Source: Brevibacillus porteri
Lineage (GTDB): Bacteria > Bacillota > Bacilli > Brevibacillales > Brevibacillaceae
Direction of reading: 5' to 3'
NCBI RefSeq assembly: GCF_003013475.1
Contig: NZ_PXZO01000020.1
Span: forward strand, 1-64,000
Length of the DNA stretch: 64,000 bases
Translations under genes and position numbers: made by a program
Shown: positions 27,184-36,482 of the stretch, one piece after another
Layout: every line of letters starts with the position of its first letter
Numbering within the stretch: position 1 is the first letter of the stretch
The notes under the pieces: generated by a model
Databases searched by the model: none
Told to the model about the DNA's origin: nothing
The model's input: only the letters and a program-made list of their open reading frames with translations

Positions 27184-28140
27184 ATGATGTTCATAGTCAG
27201 GCGTCTATTGCTGACAATCCCGATTCTCCTGCTGGTGTCGATTATGACATTCTCTTTGATTCATATGATCCCGGGCGATCCTGCCCGGGTCATTTTAGGA
27301 GAGGAAGCGACACCGGAAGCCTATGCGGCATTGCGAACCGAGCTGGGGTTGGATCAGCCGATCGTGGTGCAATATTTTTCCTGGCTAGGAAAAGTGGTAA
27401 CGGGTGATTTGGGAATATCGATTACGGACCGTGTGCCGGTCGCAGACTTAATTATGCAAAGACTACCAGCTACCGTGGAATTGACGATCGGAACGTTCTT
27501 GGTAGCGATTCTGATTGCGTTTCCTGCGGGAATTCTCGCGGCAGTGCGACGCGGGACCTGGATTGACTATACAAGTACCTTTACTGCGCTAGGCGGTATG
27601 AGTATCCCCAGCTTCTGGCTGGCGATGATGATGATTATTTTCTTTGCCGTGGAAAATCAATGGCTGCCTTCATCTGGTTATGTACCTTTTTCCGAGAATC
27701 CTACACAAAACCTGATGGCCATGATCCTGCCCTGTTTGGCAACGGGCTTGCGGGAATCTGCCGTATTGATGCGAATGCTACGTTCTTCTTTGCTCGATGT
27801 CGTGAGCATGGACTTTATTCGGACAGCGAAAGCGAAGGGATTGAATGAGGCTCGCACGATTCTGGGGCATGCGCTGAGAAATGCGATGGTTCCAGTGGTA
27901 ACGACCTCGGGTTTGATGATCGCAGGCTTGTTGGGTGGTCTGGTGATTACCGAGTCGATTTTTTCGATTCCTGGCTTTGGCCGTCTGATTGTGGAATCTG
28001 TCTTCAAACGTGATTATGTAACGGTTTAAGGAGCTATTCTTGTTTCTGCGGTTCTCGTTGTCTTGGTGAACCTGATTGTCGACATTTTGTACGCTGTCAT
28101 TGATCCGCGCATCAAGGCTGGGAAAGGAGCAGGTGAGTGA
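27184..28140 (+). pseudogene. ABC importer permease (DppB-like), interrupted by in-frame TAA
   Basis: DppB/OppB-type permease beginning ATG 27184 behind AAGGAGG. The frame codes for 281 residues with five membrane segments and the EAA loop (RTAKAKGLNEARTILGHALRNA), then meets TAA at 28027-28029 after RDYVTV. The frame continues without further stops for 36 codons to TGA at 28138-28140, encoding GAILVSAVLVVLVNLIVDI, a sixth membrane helix, and the standard DPRI end, and abuts the next gene at TGATG. A CAA-to-TAA change (Gln282 to stop) explains this exactly, since family members read VQG here. Could be a true nonsense mutation, a sequencing error or suppressed. Confidence 0.88.
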
Positions 28141-28970
28141 TGAAAACCGTGGGCAAATTTCTCCGGAATGGCTTGGGCGTCATCGGAGCGGTGATTATCC
28201 TCGGATTGATCTTCGTGGCGATTTTCGCGCCGCTGATCGCACCCTTCGACCCCAATGCACAAGACTATAACAAAATTTTGATATCACCAGATGGTGAGCA
28301 TTTGTTTGGGACGGATGATCTCGGTCGGGATATTTTCTCCCGTGTTGTTTACGGGGCGCGCATTTCCATTCAGGCAGCGCTGATCTCCGTCGGTATTGCA
28401 ATGCTGATCGGGGTGCCGATTGGACTGTTGTCCGGTTACTACCGCGGCTTTTGGGATGAGTGGATCGTCATGCGGAGCGTCGATGCGATGCAAGCCTTTC
28501 CGTTTCTCATTTTGGCTCTGGCGATTTCGGCGGTGCTCGGTTCAGGCTTCGGGAATGCCATGCTAGCGATTGGGATTGGTTTTGCCCCTGCTTTTATACG
28601 GATTACACGTGGTCAAGTTCTTTCGCTTCGAAATATGGAGTATATTCAAGCAGCACGTTCGGTTGGGGTAAAGGATGCGCGCATTATTTTCCGCCACATT
28701 TTGCCGAACGCCATGAACCCCATTGTGATTCAAGCGACGTTGGCAATGGCATCCGGGATTATCGCAGAAGCATCCTTGTCCTATCTCGGATTGGGTGTAC
28801 AGCCGCCGACTCCCTCCTGGGGAAGCATGCTAAACCAAGCACAAACACTTATGTCCGTCGCGCCCTATGCGACATTTTATCCGGGGATTGCCATCTTCTT
28901 AGTCGTGCTGGGCTTCAACTTGTTGGGGGATGGTCTACAGCAAGTTCTGGACCCACGCGCACGTAAATAA
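28140..28970 (+). CDS. ABC importer permease (DppC-like)
   Basis: 276 residues with six membrane segments, N-terminal OppC-type region (FAPLIAPFDPNAQDY) and EAA loop (RSVGVKDARIIFRHILPNA). Start ATG 28140 shares one base with the stop of the full-length upstream frame; AAAGGAG is about 10 bases before. This junction supports the idea that the upstream permease normally ended at 28140. Confidence 0.93.
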   Translation: MKTVGKFLRNGLGVIGAVIILGLIFVAIFAPLIAPFDPNAQDYNKILISPDGEHLFGTDDLGRDIFSRVVYGARISIQAALISVGIAMLIGVPIGLLSGYYRGFWDEWIVMRSVDAMQAFPFLILALAISAVLGSGFGNAMLAIGIGFAPAFIRITRGQVLSLRNMEYIQAARSVGVKDARIIFRHILPNAMNPIVIQATLAMASGIIAEASLSYLGLGVQPPTPSWGSMLNQAQTLMSVAPYATFYPGIAIFLVVLGFNLLGDGLQQVLDPRARK

Positions 28971-29005
28971 TGAATGCCCTACACGGGAGAAAAGGAGTGG
29001 AGCAG

Positions 29006-29980
29006 ATGACGACCATCTTGGAAGTGGAACAGCTAAGAACCCGTTTTCGCACGGACAGCGGTGTCGTCAGTGTCGTAGACGGCGTCGACTTCTTTATCCG
29101 TGCTGGTGAAACGCTTGGCGTCGTGGGCGAATCCGGCTGTGGGAAGAGTGTAACCAGCCTGTCGATCATGCGCTTGCTGCCGCCCAACGGAAGCACGGAA
29201 GGATCGATTCGCTTCAATGGGAAGAACGTGCTTGCGCTGTCGGAAAAAGAAATGCAAGGTGTACGCGGTAATGAAATCGCGATGATTTTTCAAGAGCCAA
29301 TGACATCCCTCAATCCGCTGCATACCGTAGGCAAACAAATTGAGGAAGCAGTCATGCTGCATCGCAAGGTAACGAAGGCAGAGGCAAAGGAACGGGCGAT
29401 TGCGATGCTAAAAGCAGTCGGAATGCCTCGTGCAGAAGAGATTTACGGAGAGTTTCCGCATCAGCTATCAGGAGGGATGCGCCAGCGTGTAATGATCGCG
29501 ATGGCCATGTCCTGCGATCCGAAGCTGATTATTGCAGACGAGCCGACAACGGCACTGGATGTGACGATTCAGGCGCAAATTCTCGATTTGATGCGCGATT
29601 TAAAAGAAAAAACGGGAACTTCCATCATGCTGATTACGCATGATTTGGGTGTAGTAGCCGAGATGTGTGACCGAGTGATCGTCATGTATGCCGGGCAAGT
29701 CGTTGAAGAGACTGATGTCGATACGTTGTTTGACAGTCCGAAGCATCCGTATACGATCGGTCTGATGAACTCGATTCCGGAGCTGGACGAAGAGCGCGAA
29801 TATCTGGAAACCATTCCAGGAGCAGTTCCCCTGCCGTATCAAATGCCAGTGGGCTGCCGTTTTGCCCCGCGCTGTTCGCAAGCGATAGCGATTTGTCACG
29901 AAAAGCCCCCTGAACTCTTGCAACTGGACAATCAAAAATGTCGCTGCTGGCTGTACGCGAAGGAGGGAGAACAGGCATGA
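29006..29980 (+). CDS. Peptide ABC importer ATPase (DppD/OppD-like)
   Basis: 324 residues with Walker A GESGCGKS, signature LSGGMRQRV, Walker [12 protein letters not shown] and the OppD C-terminal extension with clustered cysteines ([19 protein letters not shown]). ATG 29006 follows AAAGGAG with eight-base spacing; the earlier ATG at 28970 has no site. Overlaps the next ATPase gene by ATGA. Confidence 0.94.
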   Translation: MTTILEVEQLRTRFRTDSGVVSVVDGVDFFIRAGETLGVVGESGCGKSVTSLSIMRLLPPNGSTEGSIRFNGKNVLALSEKEMQGVRGNEIAMIFQEPMTSLNPLHTVGKQIEEAVMLHRKVTKAEAKERAIAMLKAVGMPRAEEIYGEFPHQLSGGMRQRVMIAMAMSCDPKLIIADEPTTALDVTIQAQILDLMRDLKEKTGTSIMLITHDLGVVAEMCDRVIVMYAGQVVEETDVDTLFDSPKHPYTIGLMNSIPELDEEREYLETIPGAVPLPYQMPVGCRFAPRCSQAIAICHEKPPELLQLDNQKCRCWLYAKEGEQA

Positions 29981-30963
29981 CGACACCTCTCTTAGAAGTA
30001 AAAGGGCTGCAACAGCATTTTCCCATCAAGGGTGGATTTTTGAAGCGGACAACGGGACATGTAAAAGCAGTCGATGGTATTGATCTGACCGTGTATCCCG
30101 GTGAAACGCTTGGGATTGTAGGGGAATCGGGCTGCGGCAAGTCTACGACGGGCCGAACGATTCTACGCCTCTTGGAGCCGACAGCAGGAGAAGTCTGGTT
30201 TGACGGCAAAGATTTAGCGAAACTTCCAAAAGAAGAAATGCGCGTCATGCGGCGGAACCTGCAAATGATTTTTCAGGACCCATACGCTTCGCTGAATCCA
30301 CGGATGACGATCAAGCAGATTTTGATGGAGTCGCTGATGGTGCACAACATCGGGACAAAGGCAGAGCGGGAAAAAGTCATCGAAGAGATTATTCAGGTCG
30401 TTGGCTTGCGAAAAGAACATCTGAACCGCCACCCACACGATTTTTCCGGTGGGCAGAGACAGCGGATCGGAATCGCCCGCGCACTGGTCGTAAAACCAAA
30501 GCTGATCATTGCCGATGAGCCCGTATCTGCATTGGACGTGTCGATTCAATCACAGGTACTCAATTTGTTGAAGGATTTGAAAAAAGAATTCAATCTGACC
30601 CTGATGTTCATTTCGCATGATTTGTCGGTCGTGAAGCACTTGTGCGACCGGATCGCGGTGATGTATTTGGGACGGATCGTAGAAATTGCTGACAAGCGGA
30701 CGTTATTTGAGAACCCGAGTCATCCGTATACACGGGCGCTGCTCTCGGCTGTTCCAGTAGCGAAACCACGGCAAAAGCGCGAACGGATCTTGTTGACAGG
30801 CGATTTGCCGAGTCCAGCAAATCCACCGAGCGGCTGCACTTTTCATCCGCGTTGTCCATATGCGACAGAGACTTGCAAGACGCAGGTGCCCAGTTTGTCA
30901 GACATCGGCAAGGGCCAACTGGTATCCTGTCATTTGGTGCAATCGGGCGAACTTATCCGCTAG
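29977..30963 (+). CDS. Peptide ABC importer ATPase (DppF/OppF-like)
   Basis: 328 residues with Walker [10 protein letters not shown], signature FSGGQRQRIG, Walker B IIADEPVSALD and C-terminal CTFHPRCPYATETCK. Partner of the preceding ATPase; the pair would energise the heterodimeric permease, of which one subunit is truncated. Confidence 0.94.
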   Translation: MTTPLLEVKGLQQHFPIKGGFLKRTTGHVKAVDGIDLTVYPGETLGIVGESGCGKSTTGRTILRLLEPTAGEVWFDGKDLAKLPKEEMRVMRRNLQMIFQDPYASLNPRMTIKQILMESLMVHNIGTKAEREKVIEEIIQVVGLRKEHLNRHPHDFSGGQRQRIGIARALVVKPKLIIADEPVSALDVSIQSQVLNLLKDLKKEFNLTLMFISHDLSVVKHLCDRIAVMYLGRIVEIADKRTLFENPSHPYTRALLSAVPVAKPRQKRERILLTGDLPSPANPPSGCTFHPRCPYATETCKTQVPSLSDIGKGQLVSCHLVQSGELIR

Positions 30964-30987
30964 CTTGGCAAGGATGGAGGTACAGCT

Positions 30988-31569
30988 ATGATTTACTGGC
31001 AATTATTTCTCGCCTTTTTCCGCATCGGAATCTTCGGGTTTGGGGGAGGACCTACGATGGTTCCTCTCTTTTACACCGAATGCGTGAAAAAGTACAAATG
31101 GGTGACAGATGAGGACTTTTCCGACAATCTGGCGCTCGGCAACGCTCTTCCAGGACCGATTGCGACCAAGCTGGCCGCATTTATTGGCTATCGGGTAAAA
31201 GGCTGGAAGGGTGCATTGGTGGCAAACATCGCAGTAGTGATGCCAATCGTGCTTGTGATGATCGGTTTGCTGCAAGTCATTTATCAATGGAAGGATGCGC
31301 CGGGTGTATACGGCATGATCCAGGCAATCGGTCCCGTAATCGCAGTCATGACAGGCGTCCTTACGTGGGAATTCCTTTCAAAGAGCTGGAAGGGAGCGTC
31401 CAGCAAAGCAGGTGTGAGCCTTTCCCTTGCCCTCTCACTCGTAGCGTTGCTCTTCCTTGATTGGCATCCGGGCATCGTAGTAGGAATTGCGCTGGCCGTT
31501 TCATTTGCCTACTCTACTTGGTCTGTCCGCAAGCGCAAGGACAAGGATGGCAAGGAGGGAGTAGCATGA
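30988..31569 (+). CDS. Short CHR-family chromate transporter, N-half type
   Basis: 193 residues with five to six membrane segments and the CHR signature FGFGGGPTMVPL and GNALPGPIATKLA. Short CHR proteins work as pairs; this one overlaps a second by ATGA. Homologous to Bacillus YwrB/YwrA. ATG 30988 follows GGAGG. Chromate export is the known role of the family; the natural substrate may be different. Confidence 0.9.
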   Translation: MIYWQLFLAFFRIGIFGFGGGPTMVPLFYTECVKKYKWVTDEDFSDNLALGNALPGPIATKLAAFIGYRVKGWKGALVANIAVVMPIVLVMIGLLQVIYQWKDAPGVYGMIQAIGPVIAVMTGVLTWEFLSKSWKGASSKAGVSLSLALSLVALLFLDWHPGIVVGIALAVSFAYSTWSVRKRKDKDGKEGVA

Positions 31570-32096
31570 TTTACCTGCAATTATTTTGGGCCTTTTTCAT
31601 CTCCAACATTTTGGGGTACGGGGGAGGACCACCGAGCATCCCATTGATCCAAAATGAAGTGGTTGACCATTACCAGTGGATGACTGTACAGGAATTCGGA
31701 GAAGTACTGGCGGTAGGAAATGCGCTGCCCAGCCCAATCGCGACCAAGCTCGCTGGGTACATTGGCTATCAGGTAGCGGGTGTACCGGGTGCAGTAGTCG
31801 CGTTATTGGCAACGGTTGCTCCGACAGCGATCGCGATGGTCTTATTGATGGGTTTTATTAATTTATTTCGCAGTGCTCCACAGGTAAAAGCGATGACCCA
31901 ATCGGTACGGCCAGTCGTTACTGTTTTGCTTGGAACGATGACGTATCAATTCCTGATGGGCGCAGTCGAGGGGATCGGCTGGATGCAAACAGGGATTTTG
32001 ACAGTGGTATCCTACCTTCTGCTCGAAACATGGAAGGTCCATCCCGCTTTTGTCATTCTGGGAGCGATGGCTTACGGGTTTGTTTTCATCGGCTAA
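31566..32096 (+). CDS. Short CHR-family chromate transporter, partner subunit
   Basis: 176 residues with NILGYGGGPPSIPL and GNALPSPIATKLAGYIGY, several membrane helices. Translationally coupled to the previous gene by ATGA, as in paired short CHR transporters. Confidence 0.9.
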   Translation: MIYLQLFWAFFISNILGYGGGPPSIPLIQNEVVDHYQWMTVQEFGEVLAVGNALPSPIATKLAGYIGYQVAGVPGAVVALLATVAPTAIAMVLLMGFINLFRSAPQVKAMTQSVRPVVTVLLGTMTYQFLMGAVEGIGWMQTGILTVVSYLLLETWKVHPAFVILGAMAYGFVFIG

Positions 32097-32124
32097 CAAA
32101 GAACTACTTAAGGAGGCATAAATC

Positions 32125-33735
32125 ATGGTTAACTATGACGCAATGGAATACCCATACCCATCGAAGCGTGTGACGACTTTTGCCAAGAACGGCATGGTGG
32201 CGACCTCGCAGCCACTGGCGGCACAAGCAGGTCTCGATATATTGAAAAAGGGCGGAAATGCGGTGGATGCGGCGATTGCAACAGCTGCGTGCCTAACTGT
32301 AGTAGAACCGACCTCGAACGGCATCGGGGGAGACGCATTTGCCCTCGTGTGGATCAAAGACGAGCTGCATGGACTGAATGCAAGCGGGCCTGCTCCACAA
32401 GGAATCTCCATTGAGGCATTAAAAGCAAAAGGTCTGGAAGAAATGCCGACCTACGGCTGGACACCTGTCACGGTACCAGGCGCACCTGCTGCGTGGGCCG
32501 CCTTGTCCAAGCGTTTTGGACGTCTTCCGCTGACAGAGGTTTTGCAGCCAGCGATTGATTATGCGGAGAATGGCTATCCGGTATCGCCAACATTGGCGCA
32601 TTATTGGAATGCCGCACACAAAAAGTTTTCCCAGCAATGCAAAGGGGAAGAGTTCGCACATTGGTTCTCCACCTTTACGCCAGATGGCAAGGTGCCAAAA
32701 GCGGGCGACATCTGGAAGTCGCCGGGTCATGCTGAGACGCTGCGTCAAATCGCGGAAACAAATGCAGAGAGCTTCTATCGCGGAGAGCTGGCAGACCAGA
32801 TTGACGCGTTTTCCCGGGAGTGTGACGGCTACTTGCGCAAAGAAGACCTAGCTGCCTATGAGCCGGAATGGGTGAAGCCGATCAGTGTCAACTACCGCGG
32901 CTATGATGTGTGGGAGATCCCGCCGAACGGGCAAGGAATGATCGGTCTGATGGCGTTGAACATTCTGAAGGGCTTTGATTTTGACGCAAAAGACACGACG
33001 GAAACGTATCACAAGCAAATCGAAGCGATGAAGCTGGCATTTGTCGATGGATTGAAATACATCACAGAAGAGAGCAAAATGAAAGTTTCCAAGGAAGCAT
33101 TGTTGTCAGAGGAATACGCTGCCACTCGCCGTGCACTGATTGGTCATGAAGCCTTGACGCCGGAGCCTGGTCAGCCGAAGACGAGCGGCACGGTCTATCT
33201 GGCGACTGCTGACGGTGAGGGCAACATGGTGTCCTTTATCCAAAGCAATTACATGGGCTTTGGTTCTGGGGTCGTTGTGCCGGGGACGGGGATTGCCATG
33301 CAAAATCGCGGTCATAACTTCTCGCTGGACCCTGCTCATGACAATTGCTTGGAGCCAGGCAAAAGAACGTTCCACACCATTATCCCGGGCTTCTTGACGA
33401 AGGATGGAAAAGCAGTGGGGCCATTCGGCGTAATGGGTGGCTTCATGCAGCCACAAGGACACGTACAGGTGGTCATGAACACGATCGACTTCCACCTCAA
33501 TCCGCAAGCTTCGCTCGATGCACCACGCTGGCAGTGGATGGAAGGAAAAACGGTGGAGTTGGAGCGTCATTTCCCGGACCATTTGGCACAAGCCTTGGAG
33601 CGCAGGGGCCATACCATCAAGTGGGCGCAGCTCGGCAATTACTTCGGGCGCGGTCAAATCATTTGGCGTGATGAAAATGGTGTGCTGAGTGGTGGTACTG
33701 ATATGCGTACGGATAGTTGTATTGCAGCTTGGTAA
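32125..33735 (+). CDS. ywrD: Gamma-glutamyltransferase family protein (YwrD-like)
   Basis: 536-residue N-terminal-nucleophile hydrolase of the gamma-glutamyltransferase family. Large-subunit motif GGNAVDAAIATA, and the autoprocessing site TSGTVYLATAD with Thr356 as predicted nucleophile; GGF-MQPQGH segment near the end. No signal peptide, so cytoplasmic, unlike secreted Ggt. Coupled in one run with a peptide importer, which suggests intracellular hydrolysis of imported gamma-glutamyl peptides. ATG 32125 follows GGAGG; terminator after the gene. Confidence 0.92.
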   Translation: MVNYDAMEYPYPSKRVTTFAKNGMVATSQPLAAQAGLDILKKGGNAVDAAIATAACLTVVEPTSNGIGGDAFALVWIKDELHGLNASGPAPQGISIEALKAKGLEEMPTYGWTPVTVPGAPAAWAALSKRFGRLPLTEVLQPAIDYAENGYPVSPTLAHYWNAAHKKFSQQCKGEEFAHWFSTFTPDGKVPKAGDIWKSPGHAETLRQIAETNAESFYRGELADQIDAFSRECDGYLRKEDLAAYEPEWVKPISVNYRGYDVWEIPPNGQGMIGLMALNILKGFDFDAKDTTETYHKQIEAMKLAFVDGLKYITEESKMKVSKEALLSEEYAATRRALIGHEALTPEPGQPKTSGTVYLATADGEGNMVSFIQSNYMGFGSGVVVPGTGIAMQNRGHNFSLDPAHDNCLEPGKRTFHTIIPGFLTKDGKAVGPFGVMGGFMQPQGHVQVVMNTIDFHLNPQASLDAPRWQWMEGKTVELERHFPDHLAQALERRGHTIKWAQLGNYFGRGQIIWRDENGVLSGGTDMRTDSCIAAW

Positions 33736-33766
33736 TGAAAGAGGAGAAGGGAAGAGGATCCAAAAG

Positions 33767-33791
33767 AGCCGAAGCGATGCTTCGGCTTTTT
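33767..33791 (+). terminator. Terminator after gamma-glutamyltransferase gene
   Basis: AGCCGAAGC / GCTTCGGCT nine-pair stem, GAT loop, five T. Nearly the same hairpin recurs at 35616-35643. Confidence 0.9.
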
Positions 33792-33832
33792 GCGTTGGAA
33801 CGAGAAGACCCACGAACCGCTATTCTTTAACC

Positions 33833-34237
33833 TTAGATGGAATTGACGATAGACAAGATTTTTTCGTCCCTTTCTGAAAAGGGATCTGTTCTCGTCTCGG
33901 GGCTAAGATAAAATATCAAAACGTTTTTTGCCGCAAATATTTGCGGTATAACCATGTTCAATTTTTCCGTTTGGTTAAAGAAATCCTCCAATCCCTTTTT
34001 GGCATCTTCTTCTGATGCAAACACATAAATGTACAGGGGATTTCCGTTCACTGCATATTTTTCAGGGGATTGACCGTTCAGGACAAAGTAATCTGCGTTT
34101 TCGGATTTCGTCAAAGGCAGTGTGTTCGAATCAAATGCTTGAACAACGGCTTGCAAGGTGATGTTTTCGACCGGTTTTTCATTGCACCCTGAGAGGAAGA
34201 GCAGTGCAAGGAGTAGTAGAATTTTCTTTTGTACCAT
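33833..34237 (-). CDS. Small lipoprotein, hypothetical
   Basis: 134 residues beginning with a signal peptide and lipobox (LLFLSGC). The mature part is about 115 residues with no recognised domain; the segment IYVFASEEDAKKGLEDF suggests a compact alpha/beta fold. ATG 34237 follows GGAGG on the minus strand. AT-richer than genes to the left; divergent from a metzincin gene. Confidence 0.8.
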   Translation of the reverse strand: MVQKKILLLLALLFLSGCNEKPVENITLQAVVQAFDSNTLPLTKSENADYFVLNGQSPEKYAVNGNPLYIYVFASEEDAKKGLEDFFNQTEKLNMVIPQIFAAKNVLIFYLSPETRTDPFSERDEKILSIVNSI

Positions 34238-34322
34238 GATTTTACCTCCGATTCTATCCAATTCGGCGAACGATTTGATTTGGGGTGTAAATTATCTTCT
34301 CCGAAAATATAGTATTTACAAC

Positions 34323-34352
34323 TTGCAGAAATATTCATACAATTGGTATAAA
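34323..34352 (+). promoter_or_regulatory. Predicted promoter of the metzincin gene
   Basis: TTGCAG and TATAAA with an 18-base spacer. Confidence 0.55.
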
Positions 34353-34382
34353 TTCCAAAAAAAGGAAAAAGAGGTGTGAGTC

Positions 34383-34931
34383 ATGAAGAGAAAATTTACT
34401 AGCTTAGGTATTGCAACGCTCTTATTGATTGTTCCTATTCAGTCTGCACTTGCTGATTACTGGCAGGGAGGAAAAACATGGGGAGGGACTACGGTATATG
34501 AGTTTGATTCCTCCGTATACAACTACTCCTATGACTACGAGAATGTTTATAACCAAGCCATTCGTAATTGGGAAGGCATTTCATCAAAGGTTAGCTTTGT
34601 TTCACGGACGCATGAGAATTCAGATAAATACTATGTAGGAGAAACGAGTGTTCAAGGGTTGTTAGGAAGGATGGACCCGTATAATGGTACTCGGATGGCA
34701 AATATTAATGGTAATTGGAGCTCCACCAAAGTTCATATATTTCACAACAATATGGACGCGTTTAATATGAACGAAGCTGAAAGAATTTCGAATGCTACAC
34801 ACGAAATTGGACACAGTCTGAAATTGGCACATCCTGTTGGCAACGTAACTTCTGTTATGAAACAAGGGATACAAAGTAGAGGACCGAGCTCCTATGATAA
34901 GACAGAATTAAAGAATAAATGGGGACAATAG
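34383..34931 (+). CDS. Secreted metzincin-like zinc protease (matrixin type)
   Basis: 182 residues: signal peptide ending ALA, then a mature domain of about 155 residues with the metzincin zinc motif HEIGHSLKLAH and a Met-turn (SVMKQG) about 10 residues later. The short size and pattern suit a minimal matrixin/M10-like protease. ATG 34383 follows GAGGTG. Followed 39 bases later by a membrane-anchored protein. Substrate unknown. Confidence 0.85.
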   Translation: MKRKFTSLGIATLLLIVPIQSALADYWQGGKTWGGTTVYEFDSSVYNYSYDYENVYNQAIRNWEGISSKVSFVSRTHENSDKYYVGETSVQGLLGRMDPYNGTRMANINGNWSSTKVHIFHNNMDAFNMNEAERISNATHEIGHSLKLAHPVGNVTSVMKQGIQSRGPSSYDKTELKNKWGQ

Positions 34932-34970
34932 AAAAGAGAAATAATATAAAGTCAAAGGAGAGGTTTTTGG

Positions 34971-35579
34971 ATGAATCTGAAAATGAATCGATTGTATATG
35001 AAAATAGCAATTGGAATCATGTTGACTGCCATCGTTTTTGTGTGCGCAGCTTTCAGCACCTTTTCCAAAAAGAATGAGCCAATGGAAACAATCTCTTTAG
35101 AAGCACTTTATATGACATATGAAAGTGCCGAGGAGTTGGATGAAGCAGATTTAATTCTGATAGGGACTCCAACCTCTGACTTTTCAGATCGAGAACATAA
35201 GACCAGTTATTATGAAGATGGTAGTTTGCAAGACTTTTATACGTTAACAGAGATTGAGATAGATAAAATTATTAAATCTCCGAATGACTTTGATTTAGAA
35301 GAATCTGAAACACTTTCCATAATAGAACCTGTTGGTATGATCGAGTTAGATGGAACGAAAAAAATCACGATTGATGAATATAAAGAAATGGAACAAGGTG
35401 AGAAGTACATTATTTTCTTGAACGATAATGGACATGGACAGTACAGTGTAATTAACAATGATTTAGGAAAATTTAATTTAGATTCAAAATCAGCAAAAAG
35501 TGAAAAATCACTGAGCAAAAATTCAGGGATTACGTTAAAAGAAGATGTTCTAGAAAAATATAGTGAGTTCATTGAATAA
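34971..35579 (+). CDS. Membrane-anchored hypothetical protein
   Basis: 202 residues: N-terminal anchor (residues 11-29), then an acidic external domain rich in Glu, Asp and Lys. No catalytic motif seen; the ADLILIGTP and EKYIIFL segments suggest a beta-rich fold found in small Gram-positive surface proteins. Low GC and codon use like the metzincin gene, which it follows, so the two may be co-transferred and work together. Confidence 0.75.
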   Translation: MNLKMNRLYMKIAIGIMLTAIVFVCAAFSTFSKKNEPMETISLEALYMTYESAEELDEADLILIGTPTSDFSDREHKTSYYEDGSLQDFYTLTEIEIDKIIKSPNDFDLEESETLSIIEPVGMIELDGTKKITIDEYKEMEQGEKYIIFLNDNGHGQYSVINNDLGKFNLDSKSAKSEKSLSKNSGITLKEDVLEKYSEFIE

Positions 35580-35615
35580 TTTCGGGAAAAGAGAACCGAA
35601 TAGAAAAGAGAGTAG

Positions 35616-35643
35616 AGCCGAAGCAGATGCTTCGGCTTTTTTT
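35616..35643 (+). terminator. Terminator after AT-rich patch
   Basis: AGCCGAAGC / GCTTCGGCT stem, AGAT loop, seven T. Confidence 0.9.
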
Positions 35644-35732
35644 ATTTCCCAGTAATGGAATGGACGAAAGGTATGTAGTTCTTCATGCCTGTTTCTTCTT
35701 GTGACTATTCTGTGCTGTTCAGAAACTGTTTA

Positions 35733-35749
35733 GATGTTCCTAGTAGAAT
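35733..35749 (+). promoter_or_regulatory. Motif shared by both receiver-gene leaders, copy 1
   Basis: GATGTTCCTAGTAGAAT, matching 16 of 17 bases with 36466-36482. It lies 96 bases before the first receiver start. Promoter or regulator site; not assigned to a known consensus. Confidence 0.4.
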
Positions 35750-35844
35750 GTAGAAAATGGTCAGATTATGTCATTTTTGCGTATAGGAAACCCTTTATGT
35801 TGGTTTGAAAGTCGCGGTATAAAAGATAGGAGAAATCATTTTGG

Positions 35845-36216
35845 ATGAATAGCATTTTAATTGTTGATGATACAGCGTTTACGAGACTCGTGCTCCGTCA
35901 CATGTTTGAGAAATTAGGTGTTGAGGTAGTTGCAGAAGCTGATTCAGGGGAGGAAGCTGTTAGAAACTATTGTTTGTATCGACCGTCACTCGTCATGATG
36001 GATATTACCATGCCGGGCATGAACGGTTTGGCTGCTTCCCGAAAAATCATGGAGCTGGATAAGGATGCGAAGATCATTATTTGCTCCGCAGTTGCACGAC
36101 GCGACACTGTCATCAAAGCGATCCAGGCAGGTGCACGTGATTTTATCGCAAAGCCCTTACAGTTCGAGAGGATTGAATGGGCTGTTCAAAATTTGTTGGA
36201 ATCAGATACTAGGTGA
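35845..36216 (+). CDS. Stand-alone CheY-like receiver protein, copy 1
   Basis: 123 residues, a receiver domain only: acidic pair DD8-9, phospho-acceptor Asp53 (MMDITMPGMNG), conserved Ser in ICSAV and Lys in AKPL. No output domain, so it works by protein contact or as a phosphate sink. Upstream GGAG is 12 bases from the ATG. Highly similar to copy 2 at 36632; together with the conserved upstream motif this is a tandem duplication. Confidence 0.93.
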   Translation: MNSILIVDDTAFTRLVLRHMFEKLGVEVVAEADSGEEAVRNYCLYRPSLVMMDITMPGMNGLAASRKIMELDKDAKIIICSAVARRDTVIKAIQAGARDFIAKPLQFERIEWAVQNLLESDTR

Positions 36217-36238
36217 AACAGAATAGCTGTGGTGTTGC

Positions 36239-36340
36239 GTGAAGGCGGAGCTTTCGCTAGGGTACATGGAAACTGGGATGACTCGTAGCGAGATTCGTTT
36301 GTTGAAAAAAGAGAAAGAGAAGGTTCGGCGAAAAAAATAG
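36239..36340 (+). CDS. Possible small basic protein (33 residues)
   Basis: GTG-initiated frame ending in a basic helix (RSEIRLLKKEKEKVRRKK). It lies where the tail of the receiver duplication is still recognisable, and is followed by a terminator. The ribosome binding site is weak. It may be a real small protein or leftover sequence. Confidence 0.3.
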   Translation: MKAELSLGYMETGMTRSEIRLLKKEKEKVRRKK

Positions 36341-36354
36341 TGTAAAAACATGAA

Positions 36355-36405
36355 GAAGAACAGGGAAAAGCTGCCGTATAGGTATCTGTCCCTGTTCTTC
36401 TTTTT
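36355..36405 (+). terminator. Terminator after first receiver gene
   Basis: Twelve-pair stem GAAGAACAGGGA / TCCCTGTTCTTC, large loop, five T. It separates receiver copy 1 from the pel operon. Confidence 0.8.
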
Positions 36406-36465
36406 ATATGGCAGGGGAGCGGAGACATCTGATGGTCTTTTTGACTTTTGTTCAGAATTTGTTGA

Positions 36466-36482
36466 GATGATCCTAGTAGAAT
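36466..36482 (+). promoter_or_regulatory. Motif shared by both receiver-gene leaders, copy 2
   Basis: GATGATCCTAGTAGAAT, partner of 35733-35749, 150 bases before the second receiver start and hence upstream of the pel operon. The remaining non-coding stretch up to 36631 shows no gene. Confidence 0.4.
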
